NCBI RefSeq assembly: GCF_945870625.1
Contig: NZ_CAMBTS010000014.1
Span: 1-45,892, forward strand
DNA: 45,892 nt
Direction: 5' to 3'
Origin: Novosphingobium sp. Chol11
Lineage (GTDB): Bacteria; Pseudomonadota; Alphaproteobacteria; Sphingomonadales; Sphingomonadaceae
The notes beneath the pieces were generated by a model. That model ran no database searches. It had not been told where the DNA came from and saw nothing but the letters and a program-made list of their open reading frames with translations. Below are positions 16,530 through 28,333 of the stretch, one piece after another (position 1 is the stretch's first letter; each line of letters opens with the position of its first letter). Both the position numbers and the translations under genes were made by a program.

Positions 16530-17225
16530 TCAACGAGCAGGCCGGACGCCGGAGGTTTGAGCCTCCATCATCAGCCGGTCTTGCGCCATCGGATCATGGC
16601 CAAGGATTTCACCCTTGAAGATCCAGCACTTGATGCCGATGATCCCATACGCAGTCAGCGCCTCGGCATCGGCATAATCAATGTTCGCGCGCAAGGTGTG
16701 CGCCGGAACGCGGCCCTCACGGTAAGACTCGATGCGGGCGATTTCTGCGCCGCCAAGCCGGCCGCTGCAGGTGATCTTGATCCCCTCGGCGCCCAAACGC
16801 ATGGCCGACTGCATCGCGCGCTTCATCGCGCGGCGAAACGCAATGCGGCGGATCAGCTGGTCTGCAATGCCCTGCGCAACGAGCTTGGCGTCGATTTCCG
16901 GCTTGCGAATTTCTACGATGTTGAGCTTGACGTCGCTCGGCGTCATCTTGGCGAGCAGCGAGCGCAGCTTTTCGATGTCCGCGCCCTTCTTGCCGATGAT
17001 CACGCCCGGGCGCGCCGCATAGATCGACACGCGGCAAAGCTTGGCCGGACGCTCGATGACCACCTTAGAAATCGCCGCCTGCGGCAGATGGCCCATGATG
17101 AACTTGCGCATCGCAAGATCTTCCTTGAGCAGCTGCTGATAGTTGCGCCCTTCGGCGTACCAGCGGCTGTCCCAGGTGCGGTTGATCTGCAGGCGCAGAC
17201 CGATGGGATTGCTTTTATGACCCAT
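16530..17225 (-). CDS. rpsC: 30S ribosomal protein S3
   Basis: S3 lines the mRNA entry tunnel and has helicase activity with S4 and S5. The 231-residue product starts [20 protein letters not shown]. The KH domain has the GXXG-type loop in [19 protein letters not shown], and the C-terminal domain has [20 protein letters not shown]. It lies two bases downstream of rplV. Confidence 0.98.
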   Translation of the reverse strand: MGHKSNPIGLRLQINRTWDSRWYAEGRNYQQLLKEDLAMRKFIMGHLPQAAISKVVIERPAKLCRVSIYAARPGVIIGKKGADIEKLRSLLAKMTPSDVKLNIVEIRKPEIDAKLVAQGIADQLIRRIAFRRAMKRAMQSAMRLGAEGIKITCSGRLGGAEIARIESYREGRVPAHTLRANIDYADAEALTAYGIIGIKCWIFKGEILGHDPMAQDRLMMEAQTSGVRPAR

Positions 17226-17227
17226 GA

Positions 17228-17617
17228 TCAGGCCTCCCCAGCTTCTTCGGCGACTTGCCGCACAACGATCCGCAGCCGGCTGAAGGGCTTGAGGATCTGG
17301 GTCGATTTGCCGCGACCACGCGTGTGGAAGCGCTTCATCGTGATCGACTTGCCGACCGAAGCCTCCGCCACGATCAGCGCATCGACATCGAGGCTGTGGT
17401 TGTTTTCCGCGTTGGCAATGGCCGAGGCCAGCACCTTGCGCGCTTCAACAGCCATGCCCTTGGTCGAGAACGAGAGAATGTTCAGCGCCTCTTCGACCGG
17501 ACGGCCGCGGATCAAAGCAGCCACCAGGCCAAGCTTCTGCGCCGAGCCACGGATCTGCGTGCCGACCGACAACGCTTCGTTGTCAGCCACGCGGCGGGGG
17601 GACTTTTCCTTGCCCAT
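17228..17617 (-). CDS. rplV: 50S ribosomal protein L22
   Basis: L22 lines the peptide exit tunnel; its beta-hairpin tip lies at the macrolide constriction. The 129-residue product has the conserved [20 protein letters not shown] block and the hairpin region [20 protein letters not shown]. The start overlaps the rpsS stop by one base. Confidence 0.98.
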   Translation of the reverse strand: MGKEKSPRRVADNEALSVGTQIRGSAQKLGLVAALIRGRPVEEALNILSFSTKGMAVEARKVLASAIANAENNHSLDVDALIVAEASVGKSITMKRFHTRGRGKSTQILKPFSRLRIVVRQVAEEAGEA

Positions 17618-17892
17618 CAGCGCTTGCCCTTCTTGTCTGCGGCGTGGCCCGGGAAAGTGCGCGTGGGCGAGAACTCTCCGAGCTTGTGGCCGACCATCTC
17701 TTCGTTAACCGAGACGGGGATGAACTTGTGACCGTTGTAGACGTTGAACGTGAGCCCGACGAACTGCGGCAGAATGGTCGAGCGCCGCGACCAGGTCTTG
17801 ATCGGAGCCGCGCGCGATGCATCCTGCGAGGCTTCCGCCTTCTTCAGGAGGTGCAGGTCGACGAAGGGTCCCTTCCAGACGGAACGTGCCAT
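17617..17892 (-). CDS. rpsS: 30S ribosomal protein S19
   Basis: S19 forms part of the 30S head and bridges to the 50S with S13. From ATG 17892 the product has 91 residues beginning [20 protein letters not shown] and containing [19 protein letters not shown] and [17 protein letters not shown] long in-frame upstream reading overlapping rplB is an artefact. It starts five bases after rplB. Confidence 0.97.
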   Translation of the reverse strand: MARSVWKGPFVDLHLLKKAEASQDASRAAPIKTWSRRSTILPQFVGLTFNVYNGHKFIPVSVNEEMVGHKLGEFSPTRTFPGHAADKKGKR

Positions 17893-17897
17893 GGCTG

Positions 17898-18734
17898 TTA
17901 CCTCTTCTTCTTCGCGTGACGCGAACGGATGATCAATTTGTCCGTCTGCTTGTTGTTGCGGGTACGGGCGCCCTTGGTAGGCTTGCCCCACGGGGTGACC
18001 GGATGACGGCCGCCCGAGGTACGGCCTTCGCCGCCGCCGTGCGGGTGATCGACCGGGTTCTTGGCAACGCCGCGGGTCAGCGGGCGCTTGCCCATCCAGC
18101 GACCACGACCGGCCTTCGCCAGGTTCTGGTTCGAGTTGTCGGGGTTTGAAACCGCGCCAACCGTGCCCATGCAATCGCCGCGCAGATAACGCTGCTCGCC
18201 CGAGTTCAGGCGAACGATCACCATGCCGCGATCACGGCCGACGAGCTGCACATACGTGCCAGCAGAGCGGGCAATCTGGCCGCCCTTGCCCGGCTTCATC
18301 TCCACGTTGTGGATGATCGTGCCGACCGGCATCTGGCTGAGCAACATCGCGTTGCCCGGCTTCACGTCGGTCTTCTCGCCAGCTACCACGCTGTCGCCCA
18401 CGGCAAGCCGCTGCGGCGCGAGGATATAGGTCTGCTCGCCGTCCTCATACTTCACCAGCGCGATGAACGCGGTGCGGTTGGGGTCATACTCCAGACGCTC
18501 GACCGTAGCGGGAGAATCCCACTTGCGGCGCTTGAAATCGATGAAGCGATACTTCTGCTTGTGACCGCCCGCGATCCCGCGCGAGGTCACATGGCCCTTG
18601 TTGTTGCGGCCTCCGGTCTTCGACTTGCCTTCGGTCAGCGCCTTAACCGGCTTGCCCTTCCACAGCGACGATTTGTCGACGAGGATAAGGCCGCGCCGGG
18701 CGGGGCTGGTCGGATTGTAATTCTTGAGTGCCAT
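17898..18734 (-). CDS. rplB: 50S ribosomal protein L2
   Basis: L2 is needed for subunit association and for peptidyl-transferase centre assembly. The 278-residue product has [20 protein letters not shown] and the nearly invariant [20 protein letters not shown], which carries the His close to the peptidyl-transferase centre. It lies eight bases after rplW and five before rpsS. Confidence 0.98.
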   Translation of the reverse strand: MALKNYNPTSPARRGLILVDKSSLWKGKPVKALTEGKSKTGGRNNKGHVTSRGIAGGHKQKYRFIDFKRRKWDSPATVERLEYDPNRTAFIALVKYEDGEQTYILAPQRLAVGDSVVAGEKTDVKPGNAMLLSQMPVGTIIHNVEMKPGKGGQIARSAGTYVQLVGRDRGMVIVRLNSGEQRYLRGDCMGTVGAVSNPDNSNQNLAKAGRGRWMGKRPLTRGVAKNPVDHPHGGGEGRTSGGRHPVTPWGKPTKGARTRNNKQTDKLIIRSRHAKKKR

Positions 18735-18742
18735 GATGCGCC

Positions 18743-19048
18743 TCAGATCCCGCTGGTGACGTCGATGGACTGGCCCGGAGCCAGCGTCACGACGGCCTTC
18801 TTGAAGTCCGAACGACGGTAGGGCTTGCCCTTCCAGCGCTTGGTCTTGCCCTTTTGCGTCAGCGTGTTGACCGCAGTCACCTTCACGCCGAACAGCGCCT
18901 CGACCGCAGCCTTGATTTCAGGCTTGGTCGCGCCGCCCGCCACCTTGAACACAACTGCGTTGTGCTCGCTGAGCAAAGTCGATTTCTCGGTGATGTGGGG
19001 TGCCAGGATGGCGTCATAATGACGCGTATCGATGCTGTCCTTAGCCAT
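18743..19048 (-). CDS. rplW: 50S ribosomal protein L23
   Basis: L23 is at the tunnel exit and docks trigger factor and SRP. From ATG 19048 the product has 101 residues: [19 protein letters not shown] near the N-terminus and [20 protein letters not shown] near the C-terminus. The start overlaps the 3' end of rplD by eight bases. The longer in-frame reading to 19102 was rejected because homologues begin near MAK. Confidence 0.97.
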   Translation of the reverse strand: MAKDSIDTRHYDAILAPHITEKSTLLSEHNAVVFKVAGGATKPEIKAAVEALFGVKVTAVNTLTQKGKTKRWKGKPYRRSDFKKAVVTLAPGQSIDVTSGI

Positions 19049-19664
19049 TGAACCGCGCCTCCAGCTTTTCGACCGCAGCGCGCGTGAGCACCAGCGTATC
19101 ATGCTTCAGGATGTCATAGACATTCGCGCCGATTGCGGGGAGAACGTTGACCCCCACGATGTTGCGCGCGGCCAGAGCAAAGCCCTCGTTCACCGCTTCA
19201 CCATCAACAACCAGCACCTTGCGGCCGAAGCTGTGCTTCGCCAGCGTGCCGACCAACGACTTGGTCTTGGCATCGGCCATGTCCAGCGTATCGACTACGA
19301 CGAGGCCGCTGTCGACTTTGGACGACAGCGCCATCTTGAGGCCGAGCGCGCGGATCTTCTTGTTCAGCGACACGTCGAAGGCGCGAACGCGCGGACCATG
19401 CGCCTTGCCGCCGCCGATGAAGATCGGTGCTGCGCGGTCGCCGTGGCGAGCCGTACCGCCGCCCTTCTGGTTGCCCAGCTTCTTGCCGGTGCGCGCCACA
19501 TCCGAACGCTCGCGAGCGCCGCGGGCGATGCCGCGCCGATTCTCAAGCTGCCAAGTGACAACGCGGTGAAGGATGTCGGCGCGCGGCGCGAGGCCGAACA
19601 CGTCGTCCGAAAGCTCCAGATCGCCCGCAGCCGATCCATCGAGGTTGAGGACTTGAACTTTCAC
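19041..19664 (-). CDS. rplD: 50S ribosomal protein L4
   Basis: L4 reaches the peptide tunnel with an extended loop and in enterobacteria represses the S10 operon. The 207-residue product starts at a GTG ([10 protein letters not shown]) that overlaps the rplC stop by four bases. The conserved loop [20 protein letters not shown] and the [20 protein letters not shown] helix are present. An upstream structured leader before rplC could be its regulatory target; this is speculative. Confidence 0.97.
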   Translation of the reverse strand: MKVQVLNLDGSAAGDLELSDDVFGLAPRADILHRVVTWQLENRRGIARGARERSDVARTGKKLGNQKGGGTARHGDRAAPIFIGGGKAHGPRVRAFDVSLNKKIRALGLKMALSSKVDSGLVVVDTLDMADAKTKSLVGTLAKHSFGRKVLVVDGEAVNEGFALAARNIVGVNVLPAIGANVYDILKHDTLVLTRAAVEKLEARFNG

Positions 19665-20476
19665 GAGTTGCCCTCCTGGCCATCGGCGGCCTGACCATCG
19701 GCGGCAGTGTCGATGACGGGGGCGTCAATCACTGCGGCCTCGTCGATCACGGCGGCGTCTTCCACCACTGTGTCGGCCATCACCGGATCGTTGATATTGG
19801 CGGCCACTTTGAGGCCGGCGGGATAGGGTGCCTCGGCATGACGATCGATCTTGACCGCATCACGAACCAGCAGCCAGCCGTTCTTGCTGCCGGGGACCGA
19901 ACCCTTAACGAAGATCAGTCCGCGCTCGTCGTCAGTGCGGACAACCTCAAGGTTTTGCTGCGTGCGCTGACGGTCGCCCATGTGGCCGGCCATCTTCTTG
20001 TTCTTGAACACGCGGCCCGGATCTTGGCGCTGGCCAGTCGAACCAAGCGCACGATGCGAGATCGAAACGCCGTGCGTCGCCCGCATACCACCGAAGCCCC
20101 AGCGCTTCATGCCGCCGGCAAAGCCTTTGCCCTGCGTAGGGCCGGTGATGTCGACATACTGGCCAGATACGAAGTGCGATGCTGCAATCGTGGAGCCGAC
20201 TTCGAGCAGCGCATCTTCCGACACGCGAAACTCGGCGACTTCCATCTTGAGCTCGACTTCCGCCTTGGCGAAATGCTCGCGCTGCGGCTTGGCCACGTTC
20301 TTTTGCTTCGCCTGGCCCGATCCGAGCTGGACTGCAACATAACCATCGTGGTCTTCGGTGCGAACCGAAACCACTTGGCAATTCTCAAGCGCCAGAACGG
20401 TTACCGGCACGTGCCGTCCATCGTCCCGGAACAGCCGGGTCATCCCGACTTTCTTAGCGATCACGCCAGTGCGCAT
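19661..20476 (-). CDS. rplC: 50S ribosomal protein L3, extended C-terminus
   Basis: L3 is an early assembly protein reaching the peptidyl-transferase centre. I chose ATG 20476 ([16 protein letters not shown]), with GGAG eight bases upstream; the upstream ATG at 20491 overlaps that GGAG. The core has [20 protein letters not shown] and the [20 protein letters not shown] block. At 271 residues it is about 60 longer than E. coli L3. The extra C-terminus is acidic and repetitive ([16 protein letters not shown], then ADGQAADGQ). It follows a 240-bp non-coding stretch after rpsJ. Confidence 0.97.
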   Translation of the reverse strand: MRTGVIAKKVGMTRLFRDDGRHVPVTVLALENCQVVSVRTEDHDGYVAVQLGSGQAKQKNVAKPQREHFAKAEVELKMEVAEFRVSEDALLEVGSTIAASHFVSGQYVDITGPTQGKGFAGGMKRWGFGGMRATHGVSISHRALGSTGQRQDPGRVFKNKKMAGHMGDRQRTQQNLEVVRTDDERGLIFVKGSVPGSKNGWLLVRDAVKIDRHAEAPYPAGLKVAANINDPVMADTVVEDAAVIDEAAVIDAPVIDTAADGQAADGQEGNS

Positions 20477-20716
20477 GACCTTTACTCCCACAGAGGCCTG
20501 CAGGGACCATCCCTGAAGGCATGTTCAGCCCGTAGTGTGAAACGAGCCCCGTCCGGGCTAAATGCTCCCACTTGTGGCAGGAGCGAACGGGGGACGCTTG
20601 CCCGGCTGTGTTCCGCCCGAAAGCGGAGACGGCGCCGGAGGTATCCCAATGTCAGCGCAGGCCAAGGCCTTGCGGAAACTATTGTGCCCCGCGCTTTCGC
20701 GCAGGACGATGCTGGC
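20477..20716 (-). promoter_or_regulatory. Structured rpsJ-rplC leader, candidate r-protein regulatory RNA
   Basis: The 240 bp between rpsJ and rplC are unusually long for this operon, where most gaps are under 70 bp. Read on the minus strand they contain successive inverted repeats: GCGC-GAAA-GCGC, TCCGC-TTTCGG-GCGGA, CCAC-AA-GTGG inside GCTC/GAGC, AGCCC-ggacg-GGGCT, and CAGGGA-tgg-TCCCTG close to rplC. No coding potential is evident. A multi-hairpin leader that controls rplC and downstream genes is plausible but inferred. Confidence 0.5.
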
Positions 20717-21028
<312 letters not shown>

Positions 21029-21214
21029 GTCCGTTTACCGATGCGAAAGAGCGAAACACAAAGACCAGCCGCCCTGCCCTCTCACCTGCACCCTGCTGAC
21101 AAAGCGCGGGGAAAAGCGGGCCAACTGATCCGAACAACCTACAGCATAATATAAAACCGAGCGGCGGGGGGGGCCAGAACGAATCTACCATCCCACGCCG
21201 GAGCGCGGCCTATA

Positions 21215-22405
<1,191 letters not shown>

Positions 22406-22446
22406 TGCTCAAACCTTCTTTTCGCTAATTGTTGATTGCTGTTGGA

Positions 22447-22487
22447 GGCGGCCCTTTTTGAGCGCCGCTCGAAATGCAGGGGCCGCC
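22447..22487. repeat. fusA-tuf intergenic hairpin
   Basis: GGCGGCCC and GGGCCGCC form a perfect 8-bp inverted repeat, with an inner GAGC/GCTC pair, in the 132-bp gap before tuf. It would give a long stem in the tuf leader on the minus strand. No classical terminator T-run follows, so it may set the tuf-to-fusA expression ratio; this is an inference. Confidence 0.4.
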
Positions 22488-22537
22488 ACTAGCCGGATCA
22501 TTGCGATCAGGCAAGCTTCTCCTTAACCGGCGCTCGC

Positions 22538-24610
<2,073 letters not shown>

Positions 24611-24747
24611 GGGAAGTTCCTTGGGTTCGGAGGGACCTGCATTCCCGGTCAACGCGACCGAGGTTTTCAGACCCGCCCCATATGGTTAGTTGCGTGACCG
24701 TTTAAAGACGGCCCCTAGAGCAGAGCTAGAGGCCTGCCAACGCCAAT

Positions 24748-25218
24748 TTACCAACGATAGTGGCTAAACGCACGGTTGGCATCGGCCATGCGGTGCGTAT
24801 CTTCCCGCTTTTTGACCGCGTTGCCGCGATTGTTGGCGGCATCGAGCAATTCGCCCGAAAGACGCGCGGCCATCGTTGTCTCGCTGCGGTTGCGCGCGGC
24901 GGTAATCAGCCAACGGATCGCCAGCGCCTGGGCGCGTTCGCTGCGCACTTCGACAGGCACCTGATACGTCGCACCGCCGACACGGCGCGAGCGCACTTCG
25001 ATCTGCGGGCGCACATTGTTGAGTGCGTCGTGAAACAGCTGGAGCGGATCCGCCTTCGAGCGGGTCTGCATGGCTTCCATCGCGCCATAGACAATGCCTT
25101 CTGCGATCGACTTCTTGCCGTCGAGCATCAGGTTGTTCATGAACTTCGACAAAGTCTGATCGCCAAACTTGGGATCGGGCAGGATGATGCGCTTTTCGGG
25201 GCGACGACGACGTGACAT
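24748..25218 (-). CDS. rpsG: 30S ribosomal protein S7
   Basis: S7 nucleates the 30S head and contacts E-site tRNA. From ATG 25218 (GAAGGA upstream) the product has 156 residues: [20 protein letters not shown] at the start and the [20 protein letters not shown] block. In E. coli S7 represses the str operon by binding the rpsL-rpsG gap; the equivalent 150-bp gap here contains a strong hairpin. Confidence 0.98.
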   Translation of the reverse strand: MSRRRRPEKRIILPDPKFGDQTLSKFMNNLMLDGKKSIAEGIVYGAMEAMQTRSKADPLQLFHDALNNVRPQIEVRSRRVGGATYQVPVEVRSERAQALAIRWLITAARNRSETTMAARLSGELLDAANNRGNAVKKREDTHRMADANRAFSHYRW

Positions 25219-25351
25219 CTTGAATTCCTTCTCACTTTCCCGGCCCTTGCCCCTGCCCTTCTGTCTGGCGGGGATTAATGGCAACCGGGCTTATCAGCGA
25301 GGCGTTCCACTTGAAGCTTATGCTACCCGGCGATCCGGGCGCGCCTCAGGC

Positions 25352-25370
25352 GATCCGCCACAGGCGGATC
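25352..25370. repeat. Perfect hairpin at the rpsL stop, rpsL-rpsG gap
   Basis: GATCCGCC-ACA-GGCGGATC is a perfect 8-bp inverted repeat with a 3-base loop that overlaps the rpsL stop codon and begins the 150-bp rpsL-rpsG gap. By position it is a candidate for the S7 translational control region. It could also be a weak terminator. Confidence 0.45.
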
Positions 25371-25740
25371 ATTTGGGACGCTTGGCGCCGTACTTCGAGC
25401 GGCTCTTCTTGCGGTTCTTCACGCCCTGTGTGTCGAGCACGCCGCGCAGCACATGATAGCGCACGCCGGGAAGATCGCGCACACGCCCGCCGCGGATCAG
25501 CACCACCGAGTGCTCCTGCAGGTTGTGGCCTTCGCCCGGGATGTAGGAGATCACTTCGCGCTGGTTGGTCAGGCGGATCTTGGCAACCTTGCGCAGCGCC
25601 GAGTTCGGCTTCTTCGGGGTCGTGGTGTAGACGCGCGTGCAAACGCCGCGCTTCTGCGGGTTCTGCTCCATGGCAGGAACCTTGGACTTGACCTTCTGCG
25701 GCTCACGGCCCTTGCGGACCAGTTGGTTAATCGTGGGCAT
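25369..25740 (-). CDS. rpsL: 30S ribosomal protein S12
   Basis: S12 lies at the decoding centre; changes in it cause streptomycin resistance. The 123-residue product starts [20 protein letters not shown] and has [20 protein letters not shown], with the usual Lys in the TPKKPNS loop, and [20 protein letters not shown], so it looks like the drug-sensitive form. It is the first gene of the str operon, preceded by a long untranslated leader. Confidence 0.98.
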   Translation of the reverse strand: MPTINQLVRKGREPQKVKSKVPAMEQNPQKRGVCTRVYTTTPKKPNSALRKVAKIRLTNQREVISYIPGEGHNLQEHSVVLIRGGRVRDLPGVRYHVLRGVLDTQGVKNRKKSRSKYGAKRPK

Positions 25741-26094
25741 GAAAAAACTTCACCTTGGATGGTGGCACTGCCGGATCATGGTGAAGGGCTTTGTCATCCG
25801 CACAATGGGCTGGTCCGCGCAAATGAGCGGACCTCCCGCCATGCTGCCCCGAGGCAGACTGGCGAAACGCTGTGCGAACTGAAAACGCTCCACCCGGAAC
25901 CTGAAGGACCGGGTTACTTTGACGATTTGCAGCGCATGTTCGCAGACCCGATTCGGATATCCGGTTGTCGGACGTCCGCTTATGATCCTGAAAGGCAGCA
26001 AAAAACGGAAAACTCCGCCTATTGAGGCCCTGCACGCGCACCGGCAATGTTCAGCTCTAATGCTCCGGGAGGGGCCGAGGCCCTTCTCCGGTGA
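25741..26094 (-). promoter_or_regulatory. Long structured leader of the str operon
   Basis: About 355 bp separate the candidate promoter from the rpsL ATG, with no credible gene. The stretch contains GGTCCGC-n8-GCGGACC (25812-25833), two 10-bp palindromes CGGATATCCG (25954-25963) and CGGACGTCCG (25969-25978) five bases apart, and a GGAG/CTCC hairpin with an inner GGGC-CGAG-GCCC (about 26066-26087). A regulatory leader is inferred. Confidence 0.4.
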
Positions 26095-26100
26095 AGCGCG

Positions 26101-26129
26101 CCATTAGGAGCATTCGCGCCTACGGTCAA
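26101..26129 (-). promoter_or_regulatory. Candidate str operon promoter
   Basis: On the minus strand TTGACC and TAATGG are separated by exactly 17 bp, with the same layout as the candidates before rplO and rpsM. Transcription would start near 26094. An 8-bp inverted repeat, AATGCTCC (26059-26066) and GGAGCATT (26107-26114), brackets the start region, with its right arm in the spacer. No gene occupies 26,115-26,275. Confidence 0.45.
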
Positions 26130-26275
26130 GCGCTCACCGCGCGCGCCGCGCCGCGCGCTGAAATCGCAGCAAAAAACGACCGGGCGTGCGCGCATGAAGA
26201 CCAACCGGCTTTGCGCAGCGGACAGACCATGGCACACCTGAACCGCGCCAAACCCGAATGCGAAGGGCCTTAAAC

Positions 26276-26545
26276 ATGCATTTAAACATGCCATTGAACA
26301 AGATCGTCATCGCCTCCGCCACCGCATTTGCCATGCTCGGCGCAACGCCCGGCGAGGCGCGCGATTGCAAGCGCCTGACCAAGACCGAAGGCGCGGTGAT
26401 CGGCACCGTTGGCGGCGCAGTGCTGGGCAAGCTGCTGTTGGGCGGCGCTGCCGGCACGGTGATCAGCGGCGTCGCGGGCGGCGTGGCCGGCCACGAGATC
26501 GCGCGCAAAAACCGCCGGAAATGCCAGACCTACCGCAGAAGATGA
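26276..26545 (+). CDS. Small exported glycine-zipper protein
   Basis: The 89-residue product starts at ATG 26276, with AAGGG eight bases upstream. It has a signal peptide ending near GEARDC (residue 29) and then a Gly-rich hydrophobic region, GAVIGTVGGAVLGKLLLGGA AGTVISGVAGGVAGHE (two adjoining segments), the pattern of the glycine-zipper 2TM family found in outer-membrane-associated lipoproteins. It ends in a basic tail. The function is probably envelope-related and otherwise unknown. The sequence TTAAACATG occurs twice at the start, so 26288 is an alternative ATG. Confidence 0.7.
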   Translation: MHLNMPLNKIVIASATAFAMLGATPGEARDCKRLTKTEGAVIGTVGGAVLGKLLLGGAAGTVISGVAGGVAGHEIARKNRRKCQTYRRR

Positions 26546-26657
26546 TCACTCCAGAAAGGGATAGCGGCACAAGGTGCTAACGGCGCGCAGCTCGGATCGC
26601 GCGCTCCGGGCAAGGTCGCGTGCCCCCTCCCCTCCATGAGCAAACCATTGGCGGCCC

Positions 26658-27200
26658 TCATTCTGCGGCGAGAGCAAATCCCTCTTGCTGTGCGCCGCGC
26701 AGTTCCGGCACCGCCAGTTGCAGCGACGCCAGCGACGCCTGCATGAAGCCTGTCATCGCGACTAGTCCGCGCCTGCTGAGCTTGACGAAGGTGCGCCGGC
26801 CATCGCGGCCATCCTCTTCGCGTTCGACCAGCCCGCGCGCCTCCAGAATGCGCAGCCAGCGCAGCGCGGTCGTGGGCGGCACATGGGCGCCGATGCAGGC
26901 GCTGGTCGTCGGCACGCGGCGGCCTTCATGCGCAGCGATAAACAGATCGAGCAGGATGTCCCACGTCGGTTCGCCAAACAGGTCGGCCGATAGAAAGCGG
27001 TGGCGACGGCAGCGCAGCGCGTAAGTCTGGCGGGCCAGCGCCAGTTCGGCGGCGGCGGCGGCATGGCGGCAATCCGCAGCGTCTGCATCGGCCGGGGCCG
27101 CCGCTCCAAACTGGTCGTCCGGCCCAACCGCGCGCAATATCCGGACCCGTTTGCCCGCACGACCTTTGCGCGGCGCTTGGGCAGAGCTTTGGGTGATCAT
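26658..27200 (-). CDS. MarR-like winged-helix regulator
   Basis: The 180-residue product has a variable, Ala-rich N-terminus and then a winged helix from about residue 70. LFGEPTWDILLDLFIAAHEG forms the first helices, ACIGAHVPPTTALRWLRILE is the recognition region, and RGLVEREEDGRDGRRTFVKL is the wing. This pattern is common among sphingomonad MarR-type proteins. No ligand or target can be read from the sequence. A broken membrane-protein gene lies 40 bp upstream. Confidence 0.75.
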   Translation of the reverse strand: MITQSSAQAPRKGRAGKRVRILRAVGPDDQFGAAAPADADAADCRHAAAAAELALARQTYALRCRRHRFLSADLFGEPTWDILLDLFIAAHEGRRVPTTSACIGAHVPPTTALRWLRILEARGLVEREEDGRDGRRTFVKLSRRGLVAMTGFMQASLASLQLAVPELRGAQQEGFALAAE

Positions 27201-27240
27201 CGGGAAAGCCCCTTCAAACTGTTCATGGGTTCACCTGACG

Positions 27241-27687
27241 TTAGGCCGGCCGCCATGATTGGTAACGGCCAATGCGCCGCTGGCGATAGACATGCGCCAA
27301 TGTTCCCACCGCGAGAATGGCCAGCTGGAACGCGAAGGGAATCTGGGTCATCGCGTAGTAGGCTCGCCGCGCCATGGTAACGTCCATGAGCTTGGCAAAG
27401 TGCCCCAGCACGACAAGCACTTGCGAGGCCGAAACCCACAGCGTCCATCCGCGATTGGCCTGAAGCGCAATTCACAGCAAGCTGCCAAAGGCCCACAAGT
27501 CGATCACCAGATGGCCCGGATTGACCACATACCAAGCAGGATCGTCGAACAGGGCATGGTTGGCCAGATCGAGCACGAACGTTGCCATGAGCACCGTCGC
27601 CACCAGTCTTTCGGGCTCGTCTCCCTTGCGGGCCGCGAAAAACATGGTGGCGAAAAGCCAGACTCGCAGAATCACTATCCAGCTCAT
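27241..27687 (-). pseudogene. Small membrane protein interrupted by in-frame TGA
   Basis: From ATG 27687 the frame encodes 71 residues with membrane segments (MSWIVILRVWLFATMFFAAR; VLDLANHALF) and stops at TGA 27472-27474. The same frame then stays open for 76 more codons to TAA 27241 and reads like the rest of the same protein: another hydrophobic segment (LWVSASQVLVVLGHFAKLMD) and a third (FAFQLAILAVGTLAHVYRQ). Full length would be about 148 residues with four membrane helices. A single nonsense change or a sequencing error is the simplest explanation. Family unknown to me. Confidence 0.65.
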
Positions 27688-27725
27688 GGCGCATCACAGA
27701 CCCTTTACGGGCGAAATGGCAAGCA

Positions 27726-28118
27726 TCATGCTGCGTTTGCGATAGGCGTAGTCACTTCGGCTTCGATCTCGGCCCGCACCGGGCAGCCGTCGACACCGCC
27801 GTTGGTTTCTGTCGCGATGGTGCGCAGCCGCCCATGCACCCGGGCAAGCTCGCCGCCGGCATCAACCATCGATTGCTGGCTCTTGAGCAGACGCATCAGC
27901 GCATCCTGCCCGACAAACGGCTCAAAGCCGCCATCGCGCCGCGCACCGACCATGGTCATCAGCAACTGCGCCTGGCTCAGCAACGCTTCATCCAACGCTG
28001 CTTCTGCTTTGTGCAAATCGCGCGTGACGCGAAGCTGGGCCACGTCGAACGACATTGCCGAGGGCTGCATTCCGGCCTGCACTGCAGTAAACGTAAGTGT
28101 ATCGATCCGATTGGTCAT
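27726..28118 (-). CDS. Hypothetical helical protein
   Basis: Not recognised. The 130-residue product starts at ATG 28118 with GGGGGAAG upstream. No signal peptide or membrane segment is visible. The middle is helix-prone with heptad-like spacing (LHKAEAALDEALLSQAQLLM and LMRLLKSQQSMVDAGGELAR), suggesting a small helical bundle. It lies on the same strand as the LuxR-like regulator upstream and close to the type I secretion genes, but no functional link can be shown. Confidence 0.6.
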   Translation of the reverse strand: MTNRIDTLTFTAVQAGMQPSAMSFDVAQLRVTRDLHKAEAALDEALLSQAQLLMTMVGARRDGGFEPFVGQDALMRLLKSQQSMVDAGGELARVHGRLRTIATETNGGVDGCPVRAEIEAEVTTPIANAA

Positions 28119-28225
28119 GTATCTTCCCCCTGCGGGACCCGGATTGGGCGCCGCGCGTGTTTGCTGGTCAGGAGAAGTTCGAACGGTCAGCGCGCTCAAC
28201 GAGCGAACCGGATTTCACAGGACAG

Positions 28226-28333
28226 TCAGCGATCGAAAATCTGCGTTAACTGCGCAAACATCGCCAAGCCGCCCATGAGAATCAGCATCAGGAACACTGT
28301 GATCAGGGAAATTGCCCCGAGCCGCAGCACCGT
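28226..28333 (-). pseudogene. Displaced C-terminal membrane helix of LuxR-like gene
   Basis: In a frame different from the regulator upstream, this stretch encodes TVLRLGAISLITVFLMLILM followed by GGLAMFAQLTQIFDR and TGA. It is a clear membrane helix with a short tail. The same frame is open further upstream (SWYHHVLPEGFDGPYG), overlapping the end of the LuxR-like ORF. Regulators of this kind in related bacteria can end with such a helix, so this is probably the lost end of the upstream gene. Confidence 0.5.

Noticed and set aside
21161-21175. Run of eight G in the tuf-rpsJ gap as a phase-variable tract
   Set aside because: Single tract in a non-coding spacer of an essential operon; no evidence for variation.
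27472-27474. In-frame TGA as a selenocysteine codon
   Set aside because: No selenocysteine insertion element is recognisable after it, and the context is a small membrane protein without redox motif.
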